Source: Cryptomeria japonica
Lineage: Eukaryota; Streptophyta; Pinopsida; Cupressales; Cupressaceae
Direction: 5' to 3'
DNA: 64,000 nt
Assembly (NCBI RefSeq): GCF_030272615.1
Contig: NC_081412.1
Coordinates: 674,310,323 to 674,374,322, forward strand
Both the position numbers and the translations under genes were made by a program. Below, piece by piece: positions 1-11,559 of this stretch. Numbering within the stretch: the first letter of the stretch is position 1; every line of letters begins with the position of its first letter. Under the pieces are notes generated by a model that worked only from the letters and a program-made list of their open reading frames with translations, was not told the origin of the DNA and searched no databases.

Positions 1-1
1 A

Positions 2-2956
2 CAAGACATTCCGCCTATGATCACCAGTCATGGGGGCAATCCCTCTTCTTCAATCAACCCTCTTCCTTCATTCAATCCAACTTCTTCATTCATTCCTTCA
101 GTGAGTGTTCCTCTCATATCTCCACAAATGAACATGACGCAAGGGGGCAATTCATTTAACCATTCCATTCCTCCTTGTAGTGTTCCTCCTGTCCAATCAT
201 CTCCTATGACTAACTATCATAGTGTCCCACCACCTTACTCTCTACCTTCTTTCAATAACATAACACCACCATCACAATCTAACACGTCTAATATGAACTC
301 TTCGACTGAAGCGACCATTAACAATCTTGCACAAACTGTCTCTTCTTTACAGCAACAAATTGCCTCTATGAATCAATCTAAGTTTAGTGTGCCCACATTT
401 GATGTTGCGAGCCCACTTTCTCTTGACATTGTTCGAGCTATCCCCCCCAAACATGTTGAAATTCTACATTTGGAGCTTTATAATGGTAAGGGTGATCCTC
501 TAACACATGTTAAGACCTTTCAAACAATATGTACCGATTTTGCTTATGACCAAAGGTTGCTTGCAAAACTGTTTACTAGAACATTAAGAGATAAAGCCCT
601 ACAATAGTATTGCTCGTTGCCTTCCTATTCTATTTCTTCTTTTGAACAACTTGCAAATGCTTTCATTCAACAATTTCAAAACAATATAAGTCCTAAAGTT
701 ACTTTGATTGATTTAATGCATTGTAAACAAGGTGTTAAAGAAAAAGTGACTGATTTCATTGGTAGATATAAGCATTTGTATGCTCAAATTTCCTTTCTAG
801 TGCCTGACAATGATATTCAAAGAATCTTTATTTCTAATTTACAAAAAGATATTAGAGAAAAACTCTTGTTTTCTGAGTTTACTTCTTTCCAACAGTTGTG
901 CGCAACTCTTCACAATTATCAACTGACTGTGAGTCAAATGGAACAAGCAAATCCTATGGCTCCGAGTGATAAGGGTGATAGTAGTCAACAACCATTTGGG
1001 AAGTTTAAACCGAACAGAGAGTCCATTAAATTCAATGAAAACATCATCAACAACAATGTGAATGCAGCATCAGGTGTGCCTCCTATTTCAAAGTTTTTCA
1101 AGAAAGAAAGAAAGTTTACTCCTTTGAATAAATCATTGCATAGTATTATGAATAAGTTATTGGAACAAAATGTTCTTACTCTTCCTCCTATAAGGCAAAT
1201 AGATCCTACAAAGATTAACTCACCCTATTTTGATAACAAATCTTTTTGTCAATTTCATCGTCATCCTGGGCATGATACTGAAAAATGTTTTGCTTTAAAA
1301 GGTAAAATTCAAGATTTGATTGATAATAATACTATCTATGTTTCTGGTGTGAATGATAAAGGCAACACATCTGTAGCTCCTCCTAACCAAAATCTTCAGA
1401 TTTTTACTGATCCATTGCCTTCTCATACCTCTAATGCGATTGATACTACTAATTCCTCTGTCTCACCTGATGATCTTGTGTCTATGATTCCTAATGTGAT
1501 TAACTTTGTGGAGCAGCAGAAAATCCCTAAAGAACCTTCCATCACCTTTGATTCTAGTGAAACTATTAGGGCACCTGATGGTCCTTTATATATAGTTGCA
1601 AAAGTCAAGACTACACCTTGCCGTGGAGTGCTTATTGATCCTTCTTGCATGGTTAATGTCATTACTGAAGAATTTCTTTTTACTTTGCAATTGAATCAAG
1701 TAATCTATGATGAAACAAATGTGGTTGTGAAACTATTTGATGCATTTTCTTCTCCTGCAATTGGTTCTATTACATTACCTATTGAGGTCCATAACAAATC
1801 CCTTGATGTGGACTTTGCTATTATTCCATCATCCGAACAATTTCGTGTGAAGCTAGGCTATCCTTGGCTATCTTCCATGAAAGCTATTGCTTCTCCTATC
1901 CACAAGTGTTTGAAATTTCCCCATAATGGTGAAGTTGTTACTGTCAATCATAGTCTCTTTAAACCAGCTGAAAGAACTTCTAGCATTCCTATTGATTACT
2001 TTTGGCCTAAACAATTCCAATCTCTTCCTCCACGAAGTGATCATCTTTTCAAATCTTATCAAAAGTGGAAAAAAGATATGATCCTATCTCTAAGTGAGCC
2101 TAGAACACCCAAACTTGATATTCCTATCATTCTTGAGAAGGAAGTTCTTCCTTTGAAAGATAAGACTAATGTCTTCCCTCAAGAAGATTCCCAACCCATC
2201 CCTATGGATGTGACTATGTCTATATCTAATAAACTTCCTAAAAGTAGACCTATACCTCCTCGTCATGATGGACTTGGTCTCCTTCCTAAACCAAATATTC
2301 CTCCTTTATATGGAGCAGTTCCTCCTCCTTCCTCTTATGGAGAGAAGAGACCTTCCTCTTCTCCTATTGTTCAACCTAAGAGACCACAACCTAAACACCC
2401 AAGTGATAAGGATGAGAACATTCCTCCTCCTCAATCTTCTCAACTTCCTACTAAGACTAGACGAAATCGTTCTGAACGTGAACGCCGACGAAAGCATCAT
2501 CTTAGAGCTCAGGCAACTGCTTCTCAAACTTTGCAATCCCCAAAAACACCTTCAGCCAGTATTATTCCATTTTCTCCTCAGCCGACGATTGAGCCGAAAT
2601 CTCCTAAACATAAGATGCATGATGGTCTTGATCCTGTGCGAGTTAAAGATCCTATTTTTATAAATCTTGATGATGATATAGATGAAAATGTTATTCATGA
2701 TGAAAATGTTACTCCTGTGCATTCTGATAGTGAATATGAATATGTTGATGTTGATAACCATTTATCTAACGCATTTTCTAAAGCACTTATCCTAGCTCCT
2801 AGACAAGAACACTGCGGCTTGGGATATGAACATAGCCCTTGTTTGGATCTTGTGATAGCTCCATCTGCTGTGTTGGATGTTCCTCCTCTAGCGTGTTTCC
2901 TACCTTCTCGAAATACTGATCAGCAAGATCGGGGGGTAGATGATGTGCTAGACTAG
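2..2956 (+). pseudogene. Tat-like Ty3/gypsy gag-protease polyprotein, no polymerase
   Basis: Retrotransposon capsid and protease-like polyprotein. The frame is open at the window edge, so the N-terminus may lie outside. A gag domain (LELYNGKGDPLTHV onward) spans roughly nt 460-960. A knuckle of the form C-x2-H-x4-H-x4-C (FCQFHRHPGHDTEKC, nt 1246-1290) is the CHHC variant typical of Tat/Athila elements. A retropepsin-like fold follows near nt 1620-1900, with VLIDPSCMVNV where functional relatives have D-G/S-G, so activity is doubtful. The frame then runs through a proline-rich, basic and acidic tail and ends at 2956 without reverse transcriptase, RNase H or integrase. One in-frame TAG at 605-607 lies where relatives have Trp (ALQ-stop-YCSLP). 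I read it as a non-autonomous element inactivated by one nonsense mutation. Confidence 0.85.
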
Positions 2957-3702
2957 TTCATTAGCATAGCAGATTCTCTCCTCCTCTCTTTTGTTACTTC
3001 TTCTATGTGTTATTCTCATTCTTCTATTTGTTGTCCTTAGTGTTTTCTACTTGAGGATGATGCAAAGCATTGAGATCTCTTTTTGGTCTCTCTCATGTTG
3101 ACTCAAAAGACACATGTGTTCCCTTCTTCTAGGTGACCTTCCTTGATTGGGGAATGAAGAACAATTATGCATACATACATATGATATACATGAATAATCA
3201 TACAGCATACTGACCCCAAGGAAAGCGAAGTCACCTCGTGCTTTGTGTTTTGTGTCTATTATCCTTGGGTTTATCTCACACTTGGGGGCTAAATCCTTGT
3301 GATAACGTGCTCCTTTCCTTTCTCATTTCTATTATGTATCACTACCTTAAAGAAATCACCCCCAGTGAGGCATGTGCGATCGCTTTAACGTAGGGGGGCA
3401 TACATCCCGTTCATATCTTTTCAAGATACTTGAAAATTTCTTGACAAATTTAGCTTTGCCTTGAAAATTTTTGATATCTTTCTTGCATGACTCATAGTGA
3501 GGGAACCTTACTACTGACAGTCATGGTTCTCCCTCGTGATCTTCCCTTTTACTTTGTCAATCGAAGTCTTAAGATCCTTAGTCCACTGGGGGATTGGTGT
3601 ATCTTGCCTCCTTGACGTGGTGAAAGTTTTTCAATGTTGTTTCCTTGTACTTTACCGGAAGTATGAGCGTACGCTTATACTCCCGCTAAAGTGGGGGCTA
3701 AA
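2957..3702 (+). other. 3' untranslated region and polypurine tract of the Tat-like element
   Basis: No coding capacity is visible. The stretch ends in AAAGTGGGGGCTAA (about 3689-3702), a polypurine tract that directly abuts the LTR start TGTAGCGTCC. The same arrangement (AAAGTGGGGCAAAA then TGTAGACACG) is seen on the minus strand at the Tat element at 36 kb, which supports the lineage call. Confidence 0.65.
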
Positions 3703-3867
3703 TGTAGCGTCCTAAAATTGTGACACTTGCAATTTCGACTGCATTTGGGTCTTCACGATGGCGATGCAACACGGAACCTGAATGGAGACCCCGAAACTTG
3801 TTCATGACACCAAAAACTACATTTCTCAGCACCCTGGCCTGATCCTCCTTGCACCCCGCTGTCCCTG

Positions 3868-3970
3868 GAGGTGGGACCATGGCGCCCAGCGCCCTGGTCC
3901 TTCAGGACTAGGATGCCCAACGCCCTGGTCCCCCAGGACCATGGTGCCCAGCGCCCTGGTCCCTGGCCCT
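3868..3970 (+). repeat. 31-bp GC-rich minisatellite in LTR U3
   Basis: Three direct copies of a unit containing GCCCAGCGCCCTGGTCC begin near 3884, 3915 and 3946. The segment is far more GC-rich than its surroundings and lies about 120-220 bp upstream of the LTR TATA box, a position where retrotransposon enhancers often sit. Confidence 0.7.
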
Positions 3971-4085
3971 ATTTTGGGCCCAGTCTCTTATGGGGCTTCG
4001 GGTCTTTATGTTTGCAAATTGGAAAATAACATTTGCTGGTCAGCCTAAGGTTGGGAAAATCAGTCTTTTAACCCTAATTGACAAG

Positions 4086-4093
4086 TATATAAA
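4086..4093 (+). promoter_or_regulatory. TATA box of the LTR promoter
   Basis: TATATAAA inside the LTR, downstream of the GC-rich minisatellite. A transcription start about 30 bp further on is inferred from general plant promoter spacing. Confidence 0.55.
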
Positions 4094-4152
4094 CTACATT
4101 TCCTCTCTCAAAAAGGGAGGAGGACATATGTGTGCAAAGACGTGGAAACGAT

Positions 4153-4205
4153 ATTCAAACATTCAAGCATTCAAACATTCAAGCATTCAAGCATTCCTTC
4201 AAGCA
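4153..4205 (+). repeat. ATTCAAGC/ATTCAAAC short tandem repeat
   Basis: About five copies of a 10-bp unit (ATTCAAACATTCAAGC pattern) in the presumed transcribed part of the LTR. Confidence 0.7.
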
Positions 4206-4930
4206 ATTGAGCATTCTAAGTCTCCATTCAAGGCTAAGTGTTGCATTCAAGACAAGGATTCAACCATTGAAGAGGAGATCACTTACAACACATTACATAC
4301 TACATACATTACACCTTCGCATGTAAGAATACAAACATTCTTACAACAAGGTTGCAGGTACGCGGCTGTAATTGAAGATTTGGAATCCTTGTGCAGAGAC
4401 GAACAGATCCACCTTCGTTTCGCAGATTTTTCGGAGGACCGTGTGCACGCCGGGCGCCATCGTCCCATCAACTTTCGCTCAAATTTGCAGAACAGCACCG
4501 TCTCGATATTTTACTGCTAATTCCAGGTCCGCAGCTTCATATCATATCCCTATCTCTGTTTATAAGCGAGTCTTTCCTACTTTACATGCATTCCTAGTTC
4601 AATCTTTCTATCTACATTTCTTTACAAAAGAGGGTATCCTTGATGTCTTAACCCTTGAAACTCATATAGAATCCAATCTTGCATTGCGTGGGATTGGATC
4701 TTGTGGGTTTCAACCCCTCTTTTGAATGTAAAGTCCCTCCTAAGTGAAAACCATCAACCCTAGTGACTCTCCCTTCTCTCTCCTCGGAGTTGGGGAGGGG
4801 AGAACGACTAGGGTTTGATTTTTTCCGCTTTACACTAATATATTTCATTAATCACTATTTGATAGAGGGAAAATATCTCATCCATAACTACCTCATGAAT
4901 TCCTCATATGAATACACATATGCTTGTTTG

Positions 4931-6000
4931 TGTGATCTATGTATGGTGCAGGAGCACCTAGCTTTTAACCATTTTTGTTGATGCATTTTCTAGATTTTGG
5001 TGTGATGGTCAATATTTTGGATTAATGTTTGAATAATGGACTACTTAGAGGTCCACATGTATGTTTGATAGTTGTTTGAAGGGTGATTCTCACCAAGGTT
5101 GTTTGTTTTCTCAAACTTGGCCTATGAGCCCTTGTAAGCCTAAAATGGCATGAATTTGCATTATGATGTAAAATGTCTTATAAAGCCTCATTGGGAATTT
5201 AGGCATGTCATTTTAATCTTAGGGAGTCATTCTAGGAGGTCTAGTTTGAGTAGAAAGGCATAAATTGCAAAAATGCACATTTGAGCAAAAGTTGTCATTG
5301 TTGCTTGACAACTTTTTGCAACATTTTGAGCAACTTTGCATTTTTGAGAAAATCAGTGGTTAGGAAACCAATGAAGAGTTGGTTATGACCTAAATGTAAT
5401 ATAAAATTCTCTAAGAATGTTTGCACACGGGTTGGAACATTTATGAGTAAGTTTGAATAGAATTTGAAGACAATTTCTAGATTTTACCTTGTAATTTTGT
5501 CATTTTTGTAGCAGCAGTCCATACCAAATAGATTGACCTTGCTATTGTTATTTCATGGTGGCTTAGTGTTTGTTATTTTATTGCTCAGGAGGTGTTTGTA
5601 ATTTATTTTAGTGCAGATTTGAAGTGTGTTTACAAATTTGTATTGCTCTCGGCCTCAGCAAGGGTTCAAGAGCCCAATAATGCTTCCAACTTGAAATCCC
5701 TTGAGTTTTGCTCAATGACCATTGGGATTCAATTCATGGAACCCTTGTATAGTGTAAATAGGTTTTGTATTGGTCTAGAAGTTGTTGGGAAGAAAATTTC
5801 CATCATTTCTTAGGCGAGCTTTGTCATAGCCCGATTAGGAAAATGATTGAAAAAGTTGTCTTTGCTTGCAGGGATGAGAAGTTGTGAATGTGCCAAGTGG
5901 TTGGAATGAAAGTGTGATGTAGGACAGAGTCTCATTGAAGAGGTGGAGGTGTGACAAGGTGTAGAAGACATCAAAACCTTGTAAAGAAGACTGCTAACTC
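4931..6000. other. Intergenic; no gene recognised
   Basis: Moderately AT-rich DNA between two retroelements. Open frames are short and have no recognisable motif. Some of it may be unrecognised LTR or old retroelement sequence. Confidence 0.5.
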
Positions 6001-6006
6001 ATAACC

Positions 6007-6526
6007 TGTCAAAAGTGCCATTTTTGGGATCCGTACCAGTACGGATAGACCAGATTGCCTACCCTAGTGGATTCAAAAAAATTTCCAAAAGGGTAGTCGA
6101 ATAACCAAAGGTGTTGGAAGGTTCTTTGAGCTAATTTTGAGTAATTTCCCAAAAACTGGTAAGGTAGGGCTAATTGGGGCTCTAGGGCTACTAGGCCTAG
6201 AAAATAGGAGAAAGAGGGGGCAATGAGAAAATGATGAAAAACCAATTGAAGAATCATTTGATTGGAACTGAAATACCTATAAAACACCCCCTAAAACCCC
6301 TACAAATACATGTTGGAGAGTTGGATAGTTTAATGGTTGGATTTACCCTTGTGAATCTCAATCATGCTTGAGCAACTAAAGAGCACAAATTGATAGGGAA
6401 AACTCCAAGAGAGATTGAGTGTTTGACTTGTTAATGGACAAGTGAAGAGTGATAGGATCCCACTAAAACATCATTCAACTACCTATTGAGCAAGGTGTGA
6501 TTCTCTTTGAGAACCCCTCCCCATCA
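6007..6526 (+). mobile_element. 5' LTR of a chromovirus-like element (left end approximate)
   Basis: Inferred from a TATAAAA box at 6278-6284 and a primer binding site 3 bp after ATCA at 6526. The left end is a guess at TGTCAAAAGTGCC. No second LTR copy is in the window to confirm it. Confidence 0.5.
6278..6284 (+). promoter_or_regulatory. TATA box of the 5' LTR
   Basis: TATAAAA about 250 bp upstream of the primer binding site and 285 bp upstream of the gag start, a normal place for an LTR promoter. Confidence 0.5.
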
Positions 6527-6529
6527 AAG

Positions 6530-6541
6530 TGGTATCAAAGC
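6530..6541 (+). other. Primer binding site (initiator Met tRNA type)
   Basis: TGGTATCAAAGC matches the common plant site TGGTATCAGAGC, complementary to the 3' end of initiator Met tRNA, with one mismatch. It lies 28 bp upstream of the gag ATG at 6569. Confidence 0.8.
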
Positions 6542-6568
6542 TTCTAAGATTTAGAAAGAAGCTAGTTC

Positions 6569-7894
6569 ATGTCAGAGACTAAGTCAGTAGGAGAAAATAT
6601 CCTTAGGATGGTGACCAATGCAGAGTTAGCCAAGAAGGTAGAAGATCGGGAGGAAGAGAATAGACTCCTCAAGGTAAGACTGCAATAGTTGGAGAGCAAA
6701 CTAGACGTAGTTGAAGACAAGACTGAGAAAGTAACAATCCAAATCAATGAAGGGAAGGGTAAGGAAGTAGTAGAAGAGGATAGAACACCTAAACCGGATC
6801 CTATTCTACCTAAAGAACCTTTGCTTAGAGCCATCAAAGCCTTAGGAGGAAAATCCCTAGAAGGAGTGTCACTTTTTTGTGGAAAAATGGAACTAGAAGC
6901 AGTCATGAAATGGATTGAAGGATTGGAGAATCACTTTGAATGTGATGGGATTAGTGAGGCACAAAAGGTGAAGGTAGCCAAATCTAGATTGAGAGGAGCA
7001 ACCTTGACTTGGTGAAAGTTCATCCAAGATGAGAGGCAAAAGGAGGGTAAGAAACCAATTGCCACTTGGAAAGGAATGCTAGCCATGGTGAAAGAAGCAT
7101 ATATCCCTGAAGACTATGAGATTCAATTACACAAGAGGAGACAAAAATTGAGACAAAGAGAACTAGATATGAGCAGCTACACTGAGGAATTTCAGAAGTT
7201 GTGTTTGAGATCCAAGGTGGTGGAAGATGAAAGAATCAAGGTAGCTAGGTACTTGAATTGCTTGAGATGGAATATACAAGAAGAATTGAGTTTGTTGTGT
7301 CCTAGTACTGTTCATAAGTGCTATCAATTGACACTCAAGAAGGTGGAAGAGAAGAGTAAAAAGAAACAAGAGCAAAGCAACAGAGGCAGAGGTAGGGGAA
7401 GAGATGGCAGAGGTCATAGAGGTAGCTATGGCGGAAGAAGCGTAGACCAAAGATCCCAAGGGGAATCCAAGTTGGTAGAGAAGAGTGGGGATTCTAATAG
7501 CAAGAGCAGCTATAGAAGAAGAGGATCTAGCAACTCTATTAGAGGAAGGTCTAATGGATCAGGAAGAGGCTCCTATTTCACCACAATGAAGTGCTACAAT
7601 TGTCATAAACTTGGACACCCGGCCTATAGATTTCCTGAGAAGACTTCTTCATCCCAAGGAGGTGAGAGGAGAGTAAGTTATATTCAAGAAGATACAAAAA
7701 ACATGAAGGCATCAAAAGCGAGTTTAGATTCTGAGGTTGGAGAGAATCTCATGATGAGAAGAGTCTTGATTAAAGAACTGATTAAGGAGGAACCTAGCCA
7801 AAGAAGATCCTTGTTTAGGATAAAATGCAAGATTACTAATATTCAAGCAAAAGCAAAGGATGGATATAAAAACACACCCCTAGATTCTCAATAG
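6569..7894 (+). pseudogene. Chromovirus-like Ty3/gypsy gag, two stops, truncated before protease
   Basis: Capsid polyprotein of about 441 codons starting at ATG 6569, the first ATG after the primer site. It opens with a charged coiled-coil-like segment. The gag core follows (FCGKMELEAVMKWIEGLENH, then YIPEDYEIQLHKRRQKLRQ), then an Arg/Gly-rich stretch and a zinc knuckle near 7590-7640. The knuckle reads CYNCHKLGHPAYRF, so the last Cys of the CCHC set is Phe. In-frame stops are TAG at 6686-6688 and TGA at 7013-7015. The second follows LTW, where relatives carry a second Trp. The end (LMMRRVLIK, RRSLFRIKCK) is the stretch that normally leads into the protease. There similarity stops, so pol is missing. 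Clearly dead. Confidence 0.85.
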
Positions 7895-8093
7895 AACCAA
7901 CATCTGAATAATAAAACATATAAAAGTAAGCCATTAGATAATGATAACAATAGCAAGAAGAGTACAAGTGGATCCTAGTAACTTGATTTATCCTATGGTC
8001 CAAAATATTCAAACATTTTTTAAGTTGAAGACATACTTCGATTAACATATACAAATTGCTCGAATTGAAAAATTTACTTCAACTATATCAGCC
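7895..8093. other. Retroelement remnant, no further gene
   Basis: The gag frame continues openly to a TAG near 7977 but shows no protease or polymerase motif. The rest is AT-rich flank up to the target site of the next element. Confidence 0.4.
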
Positions 8094-8098
8094 ATAAT

Positions 8099-8792
8099 TG
8101 TTGATTTTATTATTAGACTGATAACAAAGAACATAAAACAATAAATGCAATACACATAACAAAGTAGTACCCTGGGAAAACCTCCCTCTTGGAGGTAAAA
8201 AACCCAGCAACAATTATCTCAATTTATATTAGATCAAACACAGTAGCACAATTACAACATTCCCATGCTAGGGAAGACTTATCTGAAATGCTATGACCTT
8301 GACAATCCTTCAAATGCAAATCACTATCACTGTAACTTCACTTGGCAACACTGAAGGATGTTTGCTCAGCTTGGAATACAAGTTCGCTAACCTTTAGACA
8401 AATTTAGGAACCCTCGGTCATTTGTTGATTGTAGAGATAGGAAATTCGTTGATTGTATTGATATTAGAATGATCACAAATCATCTTGTATATATATGAAT
8501 TAATGCCTCCAATAGATCAGAGTTGGCCTTGTAGTTTTGGTGCCAAGAATAGGATCAGACCTTTAATTACAAGTTACATATAGGTTGGTCCTAATTACAA
8601 GTTACATATAGATCGGCCTTAATTACAAGTTACACATAGGTCGACCCTAATTACAAGTTACATAATTGCACAAGGGGTTCACCCATTTAGGATCAAACCT
8701 AAGTGCTTTACAAGTTACACAAATTACATACTGCCGCCCATGATTACATAAATAACTTAACTAGAATCTGATTCTAGCTACATATTTCAACA
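8099..8792 (-). repeat. LTR (3' copy) of the 2.4-kb element
   Basis: 694-bp direct repeat of 9822-10516. I estimate about 90-95% identity by eye, so the insertion is not very recent. It contains four to five short ACAAGTTACAYATAGGTCGG-type repeats near 8570-8660. Confidence 0.9.
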
Positions 8793-8822
8793 CTCCCTCT
8801 TAGCTAGAGAGGATTTTATGAA

Positions 8823-9250
8823 TAATCAAGTCACATAGACACTACCACCATGGCTACTCCCATGGATGAAACACATGATACATTCACCATAGCTACTCCC
8901 AAAGGGTGAACGAACTCATCATGGAATTTCTTCCCTGATACCCACCATACCTACTCGCAGAGGGTGGGACCACCATGCCTACTCGTAGAGGGTGGAATTT
9001 CTTCCATGATACCCACCATACCTACTCGCAAAGGGTGGGACCACCATGCCTACTCGCAGAGGGTGGATTTTCTTCAATGATGCCCTTCATACCTACTCAC
9101 AAAGGGCGGGTCCACCATGCCTACTCGTAGAGGGTGGAACGAGGGCTTTCACCTCAAAATTCTCCTAGAGAAGAATGCATCACCACCATGCCTACTTCCA
9201 GATGGTGGATCCACCATACCTACTCACAGAGGGTGGAATGAAAACTATTA
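8823..9250 (+). repeat. 71-bp minisatellite inside the 2.4-kb element
   Basis: Units start near 8941, 9012 and 9082, with degenerate copies on both sides. Each unit has two halves of the form CCACCATGCCTACTCG then CAGAGGGTGG. CCACC pairs with GGTGG, so every half could fold into a small hairpin. Short open frames here are by-products of the repeat. Confidence 0.75.
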
Positions 9251-9810
9251 CATAAAAGATGATTCTTCCTCTGAAGTTGAAAGAAACTGGCTCCCTCTGA
9301 GCCTAACAAGCTCCCTCTAAATGTTATAGCCTTCTTTTTCTGATAAAATATCTTTAGCCACCAACTTAGTCTCATGACAGCAAGTTGCATCTCCATTCTT
9401 CAGCCTGTGTGACTTTCCCATAGGATGTATCAAGCTCATCCACCCTAGAATGCAATCTTTGTCCTAAAAAAATTCAAGAGAGGTTACCAATATTTTAAGA
9501 CTATCATACATGATTCACTATCCAATGAATTGATAACAGCATAAAAAATTCAAAAAAATACTTATCTCTTTATAAGTTAGTTTTCAACATAACAATCAAC
9601 TTAGATCACACTGAATCATCTGATAATGGTTGCGTGACCTTCAACCCTCGCCATCACTCAGAATTCATTCTCATCTATAAGCACTTCATAAATACCCCCG
9701 CCATAGGAGTATGAATTTAGTTTGAAGTCTGGACACTGCTCTGATCTCTCAGCTTGCAAAAAGGATACATGATCTACCTTCAAGCTGTTAGGCTTTATAG
9801 AAGGAACCCG

Positions 9811-9821
9811 ATTTGATACCA
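9811..9821 (-). other. Primer binding site of the 2.4-kb element
   Basis: On the minus strand TGGTATCAAAT follows the LTR end without a gap, matching the initiator Met tRNA type over the first eight bases. It fixes the element's orientation. Confidence 0.75.
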
Positions 9822-10516
9822 TGTTGAATTTATGATTAGACTAATAACAAACAACATAAAACAATAAACGCAATACACATAACACAGTAGTACCCTGGGA
9901 AAACCTCCCTCTTGGAGGTGAAAAACCCAACAACAATTATCTCAGTTTTTATTAGATCAAGCACAGTAGCACAATTACAACATTCCCATGCTAGGGCAGG
10001 CTTATCTGAAATGCTATGACCTTGACAATCCTTCAAATGTAGATTGTTGTCACTGTAACTTCATTCAACACCACTGAAGGATGTTCACTCAACTTGGAAT
10101 ACAAGTTCGCCAACCTTTAGACAAATTCAAGAACCCTCGGTGATTTGCTGATTGCAGAGATAGGAAATTCGTTGATTGTATTGATATTAGAATGATCACA
10201 AATCATCTTGTATATATATGAATTAATGCCTCCAATAGATCATAGTCGGCCTTGTAGTTTTGGTGCCAAGAATAGGATCAGACCTTTAATTATAATTTAC
10301 ATATAGGTTGGCCCTAATTACAAGTTACATATAGGTCGGCTCTAATTACAAGTTACACATAGGTCGGCCATAATTACAAGTTACATAATTGCACAAGGGG
10401 TTCACCCATTTAGGGTCAGACCTAAGTGCTTCACAAGTTACACAAATTACATGTTGCCGCCCATGATTACATAAATATCTTAAACTAGAATCCGATTCTA
10501 GCTACATATTTCAACA
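9822..10516 (-). repeat. LTR (5' copy) of the 2.4-kb element
   Basis: 695-bp partner of 8099-8792, followed by the second ATAAT. In minus orientation this is the promoter-bearing copy and directly precedes the primer binding site. Confidence 0.9.
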
Positions 10517-10639
10517 ATAATTGTTGCAGATATGGTAATTAAATTATCGCCTACACTAATATCTATCATATTTATATTACTGAGAAGAATTTGATTGCAA
10601 CCTACAAAAGGGGTAAAATATACGTGAGAGCTTCATATG

Positions 10640-11509
10640 TATTAAAATAGAGGTAGTATACTACAGAATAATAGAATAGCAAACTAAAAATATAGAAAAT
10701 AAGAACTCAATGCCATGTCTTATTGATCGAATGATACATATTTATACAATAGTGAATACAAACTTCTTCCGTACAAATCTATTAAAAAGTCTGACAACTG
10801 CTGAAGATTGACAACAAACTCTAGATAAAGACAAATAACTAAAGAGTTTGTAAACAACTTGACTACTGCTGCCAGCAAACTGCAAGTGAACAAAAAATAT
10901 GCATTTTATCTATTATGACTTATTCAAACACTCCCCTTAAGGAATAACAGAATTTAACATATTTCTACCTAGTACAAACTGACTTACAACATTAAATGAT
11001 AGGAAATACATTATGTAAAAGATGTTATTTGAAAAATGTTCATAGACCAGTAGACTTCTTCAAACTGCTCCCAACTATTGGTATAGTCATGCAACTATCA
11101 TCCAAGTTCCCAATATCATTGGACATCATTTGCACATGAAGTGTCTTATCACCCTCATAAATGTATGAAACATACATGTGAGTATTTGATTTTTTCCGCA
11201 GCCAAGATTTTGAAGGCTCTGATACCATATTAAAAAGAGATATTATACTAAAAAGAATAAAACAACGAAAATAAAAACACAAAGAAAATAAGAACTCTAT
11301 GTCATGTCTTATTGATCAAATGATACATATCTATATATAGCAGTGAATACGAACTACTTCCTTACAGATCCACTAAACAGACTGACAACTAACTGCTTCA
11401 GATTGACAACAACTTGTAGATGGACGGATAACTAAAGAGTTTGTAAACAACTTGCTGCCAGCAAATTGGAAGTGAAGGACACAGATGCACTTTATCTATT
11501 ATGACTTAT
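10640..11509 (-). mobile_element. TRIM-like miniature LTR element, about 0.87 kb
   Basis: Two diverged direct repeats of about 285-290 bp (10640-10930 and 11228-11509) flank an internal region of only about 297 bp. On the minus strand TGGTATCAGAGCC (11227-11215), a perfect Met-tRNA-type primer site, abuts the right repeat, and the purine tract CTTAAGGGGAG (10941-10931) abuts the left repeat, which begins TGTTTGAATAAG. The right repeat has lost its outer few bases and no target duplication is recognisable. These are the parts expected of a terminal-repeat retrotransposon in miniature. A short minus-strand frame (11040-11282) crosses it but resembles nothing I know. Confidence 0.75.
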
Positions 11510-11559
11510 TTTGGCTTTCCAAAATATAAGGCAATAGAAAAGTACTTTCCGAAAGGCTA

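Larger units (their letters stand above)
3703..4930 (+). mobile_element. 3' LTR of the Tat-like element (right end approximate)
   Basis: It starts TGTAGCGTCC right after the polypurine tract. It holds a GC-rich 31-bp minisatellite, a TATATAAA box and an ATTCAAGC-type short tandem array. The right end is uncertain because the partner LTR lies outside the window. About 110 bp near 4840-4945 recur at 24918-25027, suggesting a second fragment of the same LTR family there. I did not find a convincing terminal CA. Confidence 0.6.
8099..10516 (-). mobile_element. Complete non-autonomous LTR element, 2418 bp, with ATAAT target duplication
   Basis: Two direct LTRs of 694 and 695 bp (8099-8792 and 9822-10516) bound a 1029-bp internal region. 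Both LTRs begin TGTTGA and end TTTCAACA on the plus strand. ATAAT at 8094-8098 and 10517-10521 is the 5-bp target duplication. Orientation is minus: the primer site TGGTATCAAAT lies at 9821-9811 directly beside the right LTR, and a purine tract (CTAAGAGGGAG) lies beside the left LTR. No gag or pol is present. Internal sequence is mostly a 71-bp minisatellite. LTR start, primer site and purine tract look copia-like. It must have been mobilised by another element's enzymes. Confidence 0.9.
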
